A DNA stretch of 64,000 bases from Pyrus communis (taxonomy: Eukaryota; Streptophyta; Magnoliopsida; Rosales; Rosaceae). A program made the position numbers and the translations under genes. This document shows, piece by piece, positions 11,162 to 31,891 of this stretch; position 1 is the first letter of the stretch, and each line of letters starts with the position of its first letter. The notes under the pieces are model-generated. The model saw only the letters and a program-made list of their open reading frames with translations, had not been told where the DNA came from and did no database searches. The DNA lies in assembly GCF_963583255.1 (NCBI RefSeq), contig NC_084819.1, forward strand, positions 1,743,501 through 1,807,500, written 5' to 3'.

Positions 11162-12404
11162 ATGTTTTATAAAACATCATAAGATAGTCAATGAGGATTG
11201 ATTGAGTTAAATGATCGTTCTTCGCTAGAGCAAGATCTAGATTCAAGTCTCACTATCGGCGATCTCTCTTGGTGGACCATCTTTAAAAACTAAAACAAGG
11301 CTAAGACCCTTGCAAATTCTCAAAAAAACTTGTAGTATGTGATAACCCTAGGATGGGTAGCCTTCCCTCTCCCTAAACTTGATAAAAATAAAATAAATAA
11401 AATGCACTTGCGATTGTGATACAAATATTTTTTAAACTCCCAAAATAAAATATGTAAGATCTGATACCACTATTGGGTTGTGTGCCACTTTAATATAGCA
11501 TGGCAAGGTAACATAATCATATATAATTTAATTTACATTCATGGTTAGCAGAACGATTCCAGTTAATTTTATTAAATTGATCCACATGATCTAAGTTCAT
11601 CGACGTGTTTGTGTTCATATAAAATAAGAACACATGCATAAACTTAAATTAAGTTTAGAATTTCAACCTTTCATATTTATGAGGATGAAATCGTTGTTAA
11701 GGCTCCCATGTGTTAGCTCTCTACTATTATCCACTCAAATGAATTTCTGGTTGGTGAAGCAGGAAGATAACAAACTGCTAGGGCCTTTTCCTCCAGCAGG
11801 TGCAGCAAGGAGCATAGGGTGTGGTGTTTTGTTTTCCAATTTCCTTAAACTGGAAAACCTAATTCCATTCTCTCCCAATTAATTATTTCACAATATGTAA
11901 AGACACTGGGTTTAAAGACCTTTTAGGCTTGAATAATTTTTGCTGATATGATATCTAGATGATGATAAACTGAATGAATGATTTCAATTATGATTTTCAT
12001 GTGGTAAATGTTCGTTATCAGTAAGTAGGAGGACAAGAAAGTCCCCTATAGAGGGACACAAGCGATATCCATGAATATTAAATACAATGAAGACCATTTT
12101 AATTGTTGCACACAAACAAAAACACTTTTACGTAAAAATTTACCAAACACCTTAACACCTTTGTTTTTACTCAAAGCAATTTTAGAAACACAATTTACCA
12201 ACACACCTAACTGTTTAAATTCACAGCTAATTATTCTTACAAGACAGTAAAATCAATTTTTTCAAAACCACAACAGTACCAAACTAACCCTTAACGTATT
12301 AGACTGAATTGTTCAACAATGTGTGTTAACTAATGCTTTTTGTAAGAAGCACTTCATGTTCTTTTCAAAACAATTTTTTTTTTCTTTACAACGCTTTCAG
12401 TCAT
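11162..12404. other. Intergenic DNA between COPB and PDS
   Basis: AT-rich spacer. Read on both strands, it shows no gene, no clear transposon ends and no long open frame that looks coding. Confidence 0.5.
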
Positions 12405-12412
12405 TATAAAAT
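12405..12412 (+). promoter_or_regulatory. Candidate TATA box of PDS
   Basis: TATAAAAT about 300 bases before the PDS start codon, in an otherwise suitable upstream region. This implies a leader of about 270 bases. Motif evidence only. Confidence 0.4.
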
Positions 12413-12707
12413 GTGTTTTCAACAGTTAAACGCGGTTAGTAGAATATTCTCATGGCTGGCCTAACCCACAAACTCAAAATGCCAATTTTGCCAGATTCCC
12501 AGCCCGTACTTTTGCAACAAGACAAAGATGACACGGAAAACTCAGCCAACAAGCTCATGTGTTCAGCTTTACTTCCACTCACCATTTCATCACTCATCGC
12601 ACTCGCACAGCTTTCCTCCTCTCCCCCACCCAAATTTGGAGCTCAAAAAAAGCTCCATTTCTTCGCGGGGGCTGAGACTCTTGATCTGCGCGCAACCTGT
12701 TTGATAA

Positions 12708-20913
<8,206 letters not shown>

Positions 20914-21554
20914 CGAGAATCTGAATGTCCCCTTAAGCAATTATACGAAAATAAACCTGTTCAGCCCCTTGGTACTGCATCGCTTCACAAATGACGTTAT
21001 CTTTTGTTTACCGTGTGATATTATCGTGTAAATGTACAAAATATGATCCCTATGATTCAGCAGGGAGATCTGTTAACAAAGACATCAATTCCGGAAAGAA
21101 ATTAAGTGGAGACGATGTTTAATTGTTGTCGAAATGTTACTCTACAGTTTGTTCTTGCTAAAGCAACACAAAGAGCTCTAAGAGTTGTGATGTGGTCAGA
21201 AACTAGCAAATTCCATCAGATCATTCATTGCATTGCATCTTAATTTTTCCTCTGTTTTTTCTATTACATTTTTTAGGGGATTTTGTAAATTCTTTGCCTA
21301 AATGAAATAATGCATGAGTTTCATTTGATCCATATCAATAGACAGAAACATCGAACGATTTTTTTTTGTCCAAACTACATTTAACCTTCTCAACTTCTCG
21401 TCTAATTTCAATATCATACGATGTTTTTCAAAATTTTCAATTTCATACGTCAGGCAAAAGACATAAAATTGATACAATTTCAAAATTTCAAGGTTAATGT
21501 AAAAAAGTTGAAACCTGGCTCAATTTGAGGGGATTCGAAAATAGAAAATATAAA
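20914..21554. other. PDS 3' UTR and spacer
   Basis: Contains the probable PDS polyadenylation region (AATAAA near 20949), then AT-rich spacer. No other gene is seen. Confidence 0.5.
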
Positions 21555-21562
21555 TCTTTATA

Positions 21563-22069
21563 GTTACTTAGTATTGCGGTCTACTGGTATATTTCTCTTT
21601 ACTAGTAAGTGAGAGGTCTTATGTTCGATTCTCGCCAAAGATGAAGTTGAACTGCATTATTATGGCAAGCCTGTTGTAAGCCTTACACTATGTTTGAATG
21701 AGAGAAATAAACTTGGAATTTGGATAAAAGTCAGAATTTATAAATTGACATGCACCAATTCCCTTGTTTGGATTCATAAACATATAAATTTAGAATTTCC
21801 GTTTGGAAAAAAAACTTGGAATTTGAGACCTTCAATTCCCAAGTTTAAATTCCATGTAAATAGGTGTTTTTTTTCCAATTTCTATGATTGAGAGTTTAAA
21901 AATAACAAATTCGGTATTCAATTCTATTGTTCTTTTAGGGTTAACCAAACAAGAAAATTCACAAATTCTAGAAAATAAAATCCAATCATTTTAAAATTCC
22001 TTAGTAGTCTTAAATTTCTTTATCCAAACATAGTGTTAGACTATACTATTGTTTGTTAAAAAAAAAAAT
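21563..22069 (+). mobile_element. tRNA-derived SINE with poly-A tail, interrupted by a MITE
   Basis: The head contains tRNA-like promoter boxes: box A around GCGGTCTACTGG and box B ATGTTCGATTCTC. The tail ends in an 11-base A run. The direct repeat TCTTTATA at 21555-21562 and 22070-22077 is the target duplication. A 350-bp MITE splits the body. Related heads occur near 46.8 (minus), 47.76, 58.2 and 61.4 kb. Confidence 0.75.
21686..22035. mobile_element. Tourist/PIF-Harbinger-type MITE nested in a SINE
   Basis: Inverted ends CACTATGTTTG / CAAACATAGTG flanked by TTA on both sides (21683-21685 and 22036-22038). The 3-bp TTA duplication is the PIF/Harbinger signature. Removing the element rejoins the SINE. 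Confidence 0.75.
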
Positions 22070-22192
22070 TCTTTATATAAGAAAAACTCAGAAGAAATGA
22101 TGACCGTTGGATGCAACAAAGGGCTGAGATTAGAAACAGAACCCCGTAAAGTGTAGTGAACTCGGCTTCTTCCCCAGAATCTTCACTGCCAT

Positions 22193-22199
22193 TATAAAG
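22193..22199 (+). promoter_or_regulatory. Candidate TATA box of the PIGY-like gene
   Basis: TATAAAG about 170 bases before the preferred start codon, followed by a CT-rich leader. Only ~120 bases separate it from the SINE's A tail. Confidence 0.45.
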
Positions 22200-22367
22200 C
22201 TTTCTCCTCCTCCTCCGCCTCCTCCTGCGGCCACAGTCCACCACCATAGCTTCTCTTCCTTCTCTAATTTGGTACTTCTGTTCTGCTCAAACAATCAGAC
22301 CCAAAGAATTGACGTTTTTGTTGGTTTCGTTTGGAGTCACGAGTCTGGAGGATACAAGTGGAAGGAA

Positions 22368-24500
22368 ATGCAGCAACAGAAATTGATTTGGGGATGGGTT
22401 TTCATCGCCTCTGGCTCCCTTTTCTTTCTGGGTTTTCTTTACGCCGCCGTGATATCCAAGCTTCTTCCGCCTTCAGATAATCCTATCGTCTCCGCGATCC
22501 AAAGCGACCGGTAATTCCATCATTCTCTCTTTGTTTTCCCTGATTTTTTATTTGTCTATATTTCTGGGCAAGCATTAATTTTTCACCATATTATGATCTT
22601 GTTTGATCTTTTCAATGAATGGTTTTAGATTTTTGGTAGCAATATGTATGATTTACTTGTTACTTTTCAGCTGGTGGATTTTTTTTGAATTATTGTCAAA
22701 TTTTAGAGGAGTAGGAAGGGCGACCCCAAGCCAATAAGGCTCCCCGCTTTGTGAGGGTCGGGGGAATGTTTATCGTAAGAAGCCTTACCTTTGCTTTGCA
22801 AAGAGGCCGTTTCCACGACTAGATCATATGACCTTTCGGTATTTCATTAAATTGATGTCAGTTGGCGTGTTTGCATCATTTTCATTCAGGGAATATGCTG
22901 CATTTTACTAACGCACAAGTTATAGAAAAGTAAGTGGATCCTGCTTCGAAATTAGCTATGGCATACCCAATTTCCCATACCAAGTAAACATGCCCTGAGC
23001 AAAGCTAAATTTGGGACAGAATTATAGACTTGGCTTTCGGGTTTCATTTGAATTCGTAGAGACTGCAGCAAATTTATGCTGATGAGGCAGTTTGCCCTCG
23101 GTAAACATGATATGAAGGAACAGGGTTTTACTTTTCGACGGAAATGAAGCTTTCAAAGATGCTACAATCTGTGAGAAAAGCTTGGTTTTAATTGTATTCA
23201 GGAGGTGTGTAATTACCTAAGATGAAACACAGCAGTGAGGCAGATTAATCAAACCAATGTAGGCATCAGAGTAGGGGCTCTTAGGCATCATTCATAATTG
23301 TGAAGACTGATGGTAGATCACACATCATAACATGTTCGTTCCAACACCAATGAGTCGGAGGGGCTGAAGTTAGTGTTCCTTGTTGCCATCCTTACAAAAT
23401 TTGCAGGTACAAAAAGGTTATTAGCTGATTGTGCTCCACGACGCAAGCACGTATCATAGAGTGCTTAAATAAAGATGCTGCATTATTCAATTCTTGAACC
23501 TTAAAAAATCCACAAAACCAGACACACAAGATGATAAATATGCTTGCAAGTTCTATCCGCAAAACCTAAAAAATCTCAACTGTTGGCTTTAATGGCAGGC
23601 AAAAAGTCCAAATTATCAATCACTACATATTCTACAAGTTGTATTCTTAAATTTAGACTCATTTAAGACAGGCGTAGAGTGATAGTAGAGGAAAATTTTG
23701 AAGTTGCTCGATCATGCAATGGGATGCTTTTTTGTGTTCACTAAACATATATATATACAGGCCCTTTAATAAGAGGGATCCCCATTTAAAAAAAAAAAAA
23801 AAAAAATGAGGACACCCTCTTGACCGTTGGATTGGCTTTAATAAAATTGTGTGGTTGAGATTAAATCATAGGCCACACAATCTCAACCACACAATTTCAT
23901 TAAAGTCAAATCCAATGGTTGAGAGGGTGTCCCCATTTTTTCAGAAAAATGGGGATCCCTCTTGTTAAAGGATTCCTATACATACATACATACATATTCG
24001 CTTGTTTAATTGTGCATTACAAGAGATATGGCTTTTGTGTGTTCATGTGTCTCCCAATAGCATCACTCTTTATGGAGAAGAAAGCGAAAGGTACTGAGTG
24101 GTGATCGAAAATCCATTGATGGACCAAAATAATGTTGGATTGACAGATTCCAACTTCTCTTAAGTATGATTAAGTGAACTAGTGCCTAGAAGTATCAAGT
24201 TGATATGGAAAAATCAAGATTAGCACGAACTTCAAATATAGAAAACTAGTGCCTAGAGGTATCAAGTTGTTTTGGAAAAATAAAGATTAGCACGACCTTC
24301 AAATATAGAAAACTTAATTGACTGGATTTTTGTTGTTGGCAGTAGTAGTATACTGAAAGTTCCTGTTTTTCATATTTTCTCCAACTTAGTTTTTTATTTT
24401 TGACAGGTATTATTGCTTCTTGGTGCCCTTGACTCTGCCGGTCCTCGTGGTAGCTGTATATTTTCACTGGCTCAGCATGAAACTGTTCAAGCATGCATGA
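22368..24500 (+). CDS. PIGY: GPI-GlcNAc transferase subunit Y-like protein
   Basis: Small two-span membrane protein resembling PIG-Y. PIG-Y is a subunit of the ER complex that makes N-acetylglucosaminyl-phosphatidylinositol, the first step of GPI-anchor synthesis. Exons 22368-22510 and 24407-24500 join at CG|G to 78 residues (human PIG-Y: 71). Hydrophobic segments are at about residues 8-30 and 51-70. The C-terminal half, YYCFLVPLTLPV..WLSMKLFKHA, matches the family pattern of a polar pair, an LP.T.PV helix and a basic K.F.H end. An in-frame ATG 99 bases upstream (22269) would add 33 residues that look like translated leader; the inner start matches the family length better. The single intron is 1.9 kb. 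Confidence 0.8.
22722..22835 (-). mobile_element. Au-type SINE, 5'-truncated, in the PIGY-like intron
   Basis: The minus strand reads GTCGTGGAAACGGCCTCTTT, then CAAAGCAAAGGTAAGGCT, then CCCCCGACCCTCACAAAGC, and ends GGGGTCGCCC. This is the body and 3' end of the widespread plant Au SINE. The tRNA-like head is lost before the box B position. Identification is from memory of the family consensus. Confidence 0.75.
23761..23975. mobile_element. Foldback MITE in the PIGY-like intron
   Basis: Two ~100-base arms that are imperfect reverse complements, for example CCTTTAATAAGAGGGATCCC left and complement GGGATCCCTCTTGTTAAAGG right. They also share GTGTGGTTGAGATT motifs. The whole element can fold into one hairpin. 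The target duplication is unclear. Confidence 0.7.
24177..24310. repeat. Tandem duplication of a 67-bp unit
   Basis: Two adjacent copies of 67 bases (24177-24243 and 24244-24310) starting AACTAGTGCCTAGA, differing at a few bases. They lie just before exon 2 of the PIGY-like gene. Confidence 0.9.
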
Positions 24501-26057
24501 TTTTTTCTCCATCCCATCATCACCATCAGTTATGTTGGAAAGCCATGGAATTTGTTGCTAACTTATATGACTTGAGATTTAGCCAAGGGAGGCTACTTTC
24601 TTCATTTAAGTCTCCTCGATTAAGATAAAGCACTTTCCCCGCCACTCAAGCCTTGTGCAGACCGGGAAGGCTGTAACCTCTACAACCATTGCAAGGGTAC
24701 ATATATCTTTACCCTGTTTTGGACACACACTATTTGTCAAACCATTAATTGTAATATCCGAAAAGTTCTATGCCGAACTTTATGTTAAATTTTCATTTGA
24801 AAAGCTAGATATTGCACTCAATTTATGTTCGATGAGGCAGTTTTCCTGCGATGTCAATAAACATATGATACGATATTGAAGGCTACCGTACTTTTTGCCG
24901 GAAATTACACATTTTTAGTATGCAATCTGGGTTCTGATTGTATTTGCGAGGTAGGTACCACAAGCTGATGAAACACCACAGTAAAGGAGGGAGACCAAAT
25001 TTTGTGTTATTTTAATTTATCTTTAAGGTGTGGGTCGTCAAATTTATTAGACGTATGAAGGGAGAGAATTCTTCTTCATGAGCTGCCCAAATCAACTATA
25101 GAACTAGACATTTTTGTATTATATCCACCTCTTGGTGATTTGGATGAGAAGTGTATCGAGCGACAGAAGCCGACTGTAATTTAAGCAGGACCTTGATTCT
25201 TGCTTAGACCTCCATTTTTACCTGACCGTTTTCCTTATAATCTTGGCATCCAAACTCTGTTTACTTAATTTTTGACAACTTCAAAGACGATAGTCAGACG
25301 ATGGAGTTTTAAGTAGCATTGCTTCACTGCTTCCCTCCAAATGAAAAACTATAATTTCTGCACTTTCGTTCTCTCATTCTGCACTTCTCTTTTATTTCTA
25401 TCTCTTGATTTTTCGTTCATTTAGGATGCATTTGGAAATGCTTTTAAAATCACTGAAATCACTTTTGATGAAAATGCTTTTGGAACCGATGCTAAAAGTT
25501 TATTCTTATTCTTACAAATCAAATAGCATTTCCCAAGGATCTGTCCTGTCCTATTCTATTCTAAACCATTCGTCGCTGCGCTGCTCCCAAGGACTAGTAA
25601 AATTGAAATAGAGAAATTCTTGGGTCATCTCAATAGGTTCAGAAACCAGACGTTTCTCTTAATAATCATAGCGTACTTTCACATATCCACTTAAAAATAG
25701 ATCTTTTCATTTTGGATAACCTTTGAAACCATAATTTGTTGATGTATAACGTAAAAACACAAATGAATCTTAAAAATGCACTTCAAAAACTTTTTAAAAT
25801 AAAAAATTAACTTTACTAAAAACATTTTCAATTATATTAAAAACACTTTCTAAACCTGCAAAACCTTTCTAAACCCGCCTTTATTAACAAAAATGGATAG
25901 AGATTTTATGTGGGCTAGAATATGACACTTGGAACGTTCAAGCAGGGTTCCCCAAAAGCTTTTCCCCACCAAAAATGAAACGTTATCCAATCCACCCCTG
26001 TTTCTAAGATAATCTATCCAAATTCCCAAAACCCAGAATCCAGATTCTGCAGAAGAA
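24501..26057. other. Spacer between the PIGY-like and SRRP1-like genes
   Basis: The first few hundred bases are probably the 3' UTR of the PIGY-like gene. The rest is AT-rich. Around 25420-25860 are short inverted GCTTTTNAAAT-type motifs that may be an old MITE, without clear ends. Confidence 0.4.
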
Positions 26058-29000
26058 ATGCCACTGCAAACAAGTGCACTGGCTCTGGGTTCAGCCTCCT
26101 CTAAGCTCTTTACTACCGGCGATACCATTGCCTTCTGCAACAATGGCAGTAAGTCTTGTCTGTTGAATCACATCAACTTCTCAAGGCATTCCCACAAGTC
26201 TCACTGCAAGAGAAGATGTTCGGTTTACGCGTCGAGCAGAGTCTCCGACACCCAACATTCTGGACTGGTTCAGGACTCGGCTCCCTCTGCAGAGGCCCTC
26301 CAAGACGCTCGGGTGTGTTGAATTTTCCAATTTCTTGTCATGTGTTTCGCTTGATTAGTAGTGTGTGTTTTTGAATTTGTAACTTTGTATTGGGTACTTT
26401 CATTTTTCGATGCTTTCGGGTTTTGTGTTTTGTATGGCATGCGTATATGTGTTGAATGTGAATTCGAAGAACCCCATTTGCCTCTTGGAATGACAGAACC
26501 CAACCCCATGTTTTAAGGGCAATGTTTTTAAATGGGAGTGATCAGAGGTAGAGTTAAGTACCTTAATTTTTGAGTTCTTACCGTCGAATGAATATAATGG
26601 CAATGGTTCAGAGCATGCAAATTATTATATTTCCTTTACCGGTGTGGATAGACCAGAATAAACGGAGACATTGCTGTGGTTTGTTCTGTTTATTCGTTAT
26701 CCGCAAGAAGAATATAATTATTTGAAAATGGAGAAGCATTTCAAGTTGGTCTGATTTCACAAGTTTAATTCTCCATACTCTTGTACGAGCTAATACTTAA
26801 TTTCTGCAAAGAAGTAGAGATCTGCTGATTGGAAGGTAGCAAAGGCTTATATTGACAGTGGATTGATCTATGAGGGCATGGTTGAAGGATATAATGGTGG
26901 AGGTTTGCTGATTAAGTTTCATTCCCTAGTGGGGTTTCTTCCATTTCCACAGTTGAGCCCATCACATTTTTGCAAAGGTACTGATTTACTAACTGTAGTT
27001 GCTCTTCTTGTTCTGTTCTTGTTTTCAAATTTTTTTTTTTTAATTAATTAAGTTTTGTTGATATCATAGTGTCGATAACAATTTCCATTGAGTCGCATGG
27101 TCTTCATGTGGATGGATTTGAGATGCCTTTCACTTTCCCTTACGAGATTATGACCCTATGTTGGGGCAAGGTTTGGCTAGGGTGGGAAATATCTCTCTAT
27201 GTAGCCGTTCTATTTGTTAGCCTTTTGTTTTCTACTTGTATACGTTGTATGACATAGAAGTTAAACATTTGACATGATTTTTTTTCTTAAAGTTTCATTT
27301 AAAGATCCTCTGTTTGTATATTATTCAAATTCAAAGTCTTCCTATGAAGAAAACTTACAGGCATGCAGTATGCCTTGGCAGTGCCTTCTTTACTTTGAAT
27401 AATTACTATTAGGGGAACCAATCCTGCATATTCGTACTAGTCTGCTGATATCCGATTATCCATACATCTATGTTAATTGGAATGAGTTTTTTTACCAACT
27501 TTATGTTCTAGGAAGTGTACTTGTAATTTATATTCTATTATGTTTATGATTCCATTTCATGCAGAACGGGGAAAAGGCCTCCAAGAGATTGCAAAAGGTT
27601 TACCTGGTACACTTATATCCGTGAAGGTGATGATCTTAATTACATAAATATATGTTTCCTTAATTTGTTAAATATTCCATTCACCCCAAACTGTTGATCT
27701 TTTTAGAAAAAACCATCTTATCAAAAGGGCATTTCACTAGGCATGAACTTGTTCTTTTTTTTTTTTTTTTTTTTTTTTCCTGTTTTGTGTTGAATAGTGG
27801 GAAAAGGGTGAGGTTTCGGAAGAGAGGTGGGTTGGGGAAAATTCCGTATCCTTTTCTTTTCCTAGATTATACAGACTATCAGTGTCACAATTTTTGCATA
27901 CCTAGGGGGTGTGTTAATCCCTCTCAGTTTCAAAGAAGTTGGGATGTTGGGTTTCAACTTTCATGGAAACTTGAATGGTTTGGAAGTTGGGGAGCTTATG
28001 CCCTTATTATCTCAGTCAGATATGGGTTCATCAAGGATGGATAGGTGGAGGTGGATGCTGGGGCCATAAGGGGTCTTTCCTTTTAAATCTTATTCGAGTC
28101 AGGTGATGGAGGACCCTTCTATATCCTATTATATCTCCTCAATACAGTTTGAAGGATGAAAGTACCTCCAAGGGTTTGGTTGTTTGATTGGATTATTGCT
28201 CATGGGAGGGTTAACAATTGTGATATGGTTCCTCAATTGTGAATTTGTGATACCAAGGAGTACCCTTGGTATATATGTTTAAAGTGGTTAGCTTAGTCAC
28301 CCCCATGCTAAAGCGGTTAGGTTAGTCACCCCCATGCTAACGGTGGAGAGAAGGAAAGGTGTGGGATCAGTGAATCTAAGGCTTTTGATATAACAATTTT
28401 GGTGTCTTGACCTTTAATTGCTTGATTGAAGCTCTGCATGGAAGTTAGAGAGAGAGAGAACTGGGTGCATGAGAGTGGTGACTAGTTGAGGGTCATATCA
28501 TTGTACTTTTCAACCAAAATGATGACTGAACCATTATTTCTTTGATATGTCAATCAAAAGTTCTTATAAAAAAAAATCATGTCAATTTGGTCAATCTGTT
28601 TCTGACCTTATTGGTCAGGCCGACGATCAGACTAATGAAAAATAATGGAAGGCTGAAAGGCTGACTACATAAAGAACATAAGTAGCTTGAAAAAGTAGAC
28701 TACATAAAAGTCATCTAGAGTCTTAGAAGATGAAGATGAAATTAGTACTATATGAATGTACAACGAATGTAGTTTGGACTCGTACTTGTATCAGTACTCA
28801 ATTCCATGGTTGGTGCAATGTTCGGCATTTGTCTTTTTTTAGATTTTACAGTCGTGTTTTTCCTTTTTGTGAGACCAGATGATGATATGCAAAGATTTCA
28901 TTTTTAAGTTTCACTCTATTACCTAGTCACAATTATTATACAGATTTGCTATTTTTCCTGGTTGGAATGTACAAAAGAGTTGTCTTTAAAGTACAACTTA

Positions 29001-31486
29001 TCTCAGTTGCTTGATATTTTAGGTGATCCAAGCAGACGAAGAGAACAAGAAACTAATTTTCTCAGAAAAGGAAGCTGTCTGGTCAAAGTTTTCTGAGCAA
29101 ATTAGTGTTGGAGATGTTTTTGAAGCTAGGGTGGGTTCTATGGAGGATTATGGTGCATTTGTTCACCTGCGATTTCCTGATGGTATTTTTCTTATATGCT
29201 GTTCTACATTTTGATTCGATATGAAAAAAAGAAAAAGAACAGAATTCCTAATTGGCATCTAAAACAATGAAACAGGTCTTTATCATCTGACTGGACTAGT
29301 ACATGTCTCAGAGGTTTCATGGGATTTAGTTCAGGATATAAGAGACATTTTAACTGAGGGTGACGACGTAAGGGTCAAGATTATTAATATCGATAGGTGA
29401 GTTCTATTGTATGATTAAAATTTTAGGTGTTATGCACACGCACACACAATTACATGCAAAAATGCCCTTAAATAAAGCCATATTTCTCATCTGTTTGATC
29501 AGATGGACAGTTCACAGTTGAGAATTAAGGTGCATGTGATGATAAAATTATAAAAAAAAAAAATTGTTTAGTTTCCACCTGACTTACCTGTACGGATAAA
29601 TTCACATGAGTTTTCATGTGAAAATCTTATGCAGAGAAAAGTCAAGAATTACACTTTCCATTAAACAATTGGAGGAAGATCCGCTTCTAGAAACATTGGA
29701 CAAAGTAATACCACAGGTTTGTAACATGCAAATATCTGATATATCAGTTGTAGTCTCATTTATAATTCTCAACTGATGAGTTTGACGATTCACAGGATGG
29801 CTCTGTAGATCCTGATTCTTTGAGCACTAGCACTAGCACTAGCAATGATATAGAACCTCTTCCAGGCCTTGCATCCATACTTGAAGAGCTAGTACAGGAA
29901 GATGGGTAAGGTTTTTGCATTTTTTGGTTTATGAAGAGCTATTTCTGAATAATTTAATGGCTTCGATTGAGAAACTAGAATCTGTATGAATATTTAGGAT
30001 TTGGAAAAGTTCCAAGACTGTAACATTGCTGTCAAGAGTCAAGACAATATTTATCTCAACATAAACTGATGATAGTTACCAAAAACTAGATTTTGTCAGA
30101 ACTTCAAAAAAAGTGTAAATAAAGAAATAAATGATTGACTACCGAACTCCATTCATGAACTCATACATGTTCTGAGGTCAAAATTCAACTCCTTCGGTGA
30201 CAACTCATGCATGGAATTGAGGCCACAAAGATGATTTTTTAATTTTTTTTGCAACAAAGTAGTCCAGGCCTCTTTGGCTTCTCGTTAGATAAAAGTTAAT
30301 TCATTATATTTTTCAAAATATATTATTCCAAAATTGCACTTATAAGCATGAAGTTTCCAAAGCATTGGTTGTGATTAAATTACACGCTTTCAAAGACTGA
30401 GTGGTAAACTATTGCAGTTCAGATTATTAGTCTATTAGGAGTCTTGTAAACATTTATTTGTTGAATCTAATGGGAACAGTAATTTGTTGTTTACTTGATA
30501 TACATTATTGGCTCATTCCCCAACAACTTAAGCTTTTAAGGGTCGGCGATTATCTTACATTCTATCATAGCCTTGGTTTGCATGAGGTCCTGGGTTCAAA
30601 TCTCCATTCCCTGCTTCTTTGGTTTGCAAGGTTCAGGGTGGGGCTACGCCCATTTGTGTTTCGATGTCTCCAATTCTTTGGATCTCCATCCCTAGGATGG
30701 GGCTACATATGAATAGGGAGAGTGTAGTGAGCTATCGATATATTTTATTTGCAATTCATAACTTGATTTTTGGGTCATTGATTATATTAACAGTTATTAT
30801 ATTATATGAGTAGTAATGTTATAACAACAGTATTCCAGACTTGATGAATGTTGCCTTCCAGAATGGGTGTAAATGAGGAAGGAGTTTGCTAGCTACAAAA
30901 GCATTTGCCTCCTTTGAATGATTTTCTGTAGTCACAATGTAATCTTATTTTGCGTGTGTATATTCATCTTGCTCGTTAATTATCTTCTTGGAGTTCAAAC
31001 ATACCGTGTGAATTGCTTGGTTTTTGAGAAACTGATGTCTTGATTGTTGCTGCCTTAATACTTTCCAGTATAGATGATGTACGAATCAGTCGCCAGGGGT
31101 TTGAGAAAAGGGTGGTTTCACAGGACCTGCAGCTTTGGCTTTCGAATGTGAGTTCCTTTCTGCGAAATGACTCAATCTAAGCAACTCTATTTTCTTATTG
31201 TAAAACCTTCATTTTTATCTTATTTTTAAACAGTCACCGGCCATTAATCGGAAATTTACTCTCCTTGCTCGTGCGGGAAGGCAGGTGAGTTTCATTATGT
31301 TCGACCTCACGCTCTCTCTCTCTCTCTCAAATCAAACACTGTTAAGAACATGTACGCTTTCGGAAGTGCACACATACAAACGTTGTTTATATGATGATTC
31401 AGGTTCAGGAAATACAACTGACTACAACACTTGATCAGGAAGGTATCAAAAAAGCCCTGCAGCATGTACTGGAGCGTGTGCCGTAG
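26058..31486 (+). CDS. SRRP1: Plastid S1-domain RNA-binding protein (SRRP1-like)
   Basis: Ten exons: 26058-26312, 26818-26977, 27565-27626, 29023-29182, 29276-29396, 29635-29716, 29796-29905, 31069-31147, 31234-31284, 31403-31486. They join in frame to 387 residues. The first ~70 residues are rich in Ser, His, Lys and Arg with almost no acids, like a chloroplast transit peptide. Two S1 OB-folds follow: residues ~95-165 (GLIYEGMVEGYNGGGLLIKF, LVGFLPFPQLS) and ~180-260 (GDVFEARVGSMEDYGAFVHL, GLVHVSEVSW, VKIINIDREKSRITLSIKQL). The tail ends in QHVLERVP. Length and tail fit SRRP1, a chloroplast S1 protein linked in Arabidopsis to RNA processing and ABA response. The paralogue RLSB is longer. Exon 2's acceptor was chosen by frame. 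Confidence 0.85.
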
Positions 31487-31891
31487 ATGAATCTGTTCCA
31501 TTCCACAGTTATATTCAGGTTGTGATTTTTTTCTGTATAGAAATTAGAAGAAAAAAAATATATATTTTTTCAAATTCCGCTCTCAGCTGTATAAAAGAAT
31601 TACGAGCCAAGGTTGGTCGATATCATACATGTTTAACATTAATTTCCTTTTGTTAGAAATTAATTGGGACTTGGCGTAACTGAGTGGAATGATGATCTAG
31701 AATTCAAACAGCAAACCCTAGTTAATAGAACGCTTTGTTGTTGTTAGGAATGAGTTGGCTTTTCAGTTTTCATTGCATTTGCCTCAAAGTACAGATGAAC
31801 AGCTGAAGTCCAATTTTAATCAATTATCATTGTGCGTTGTTTTACATATAAACCTAGTTTGGTGTTTAGATTGAATTTGATTAGATTTCAT

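Noticed and set aside
27694..28044. 116-codon frame in intron 3 of the S1-domain gene
   Set aside because: It starts in a long T run, is aromatic-rich and has no domain; it is most likely intronic noise.
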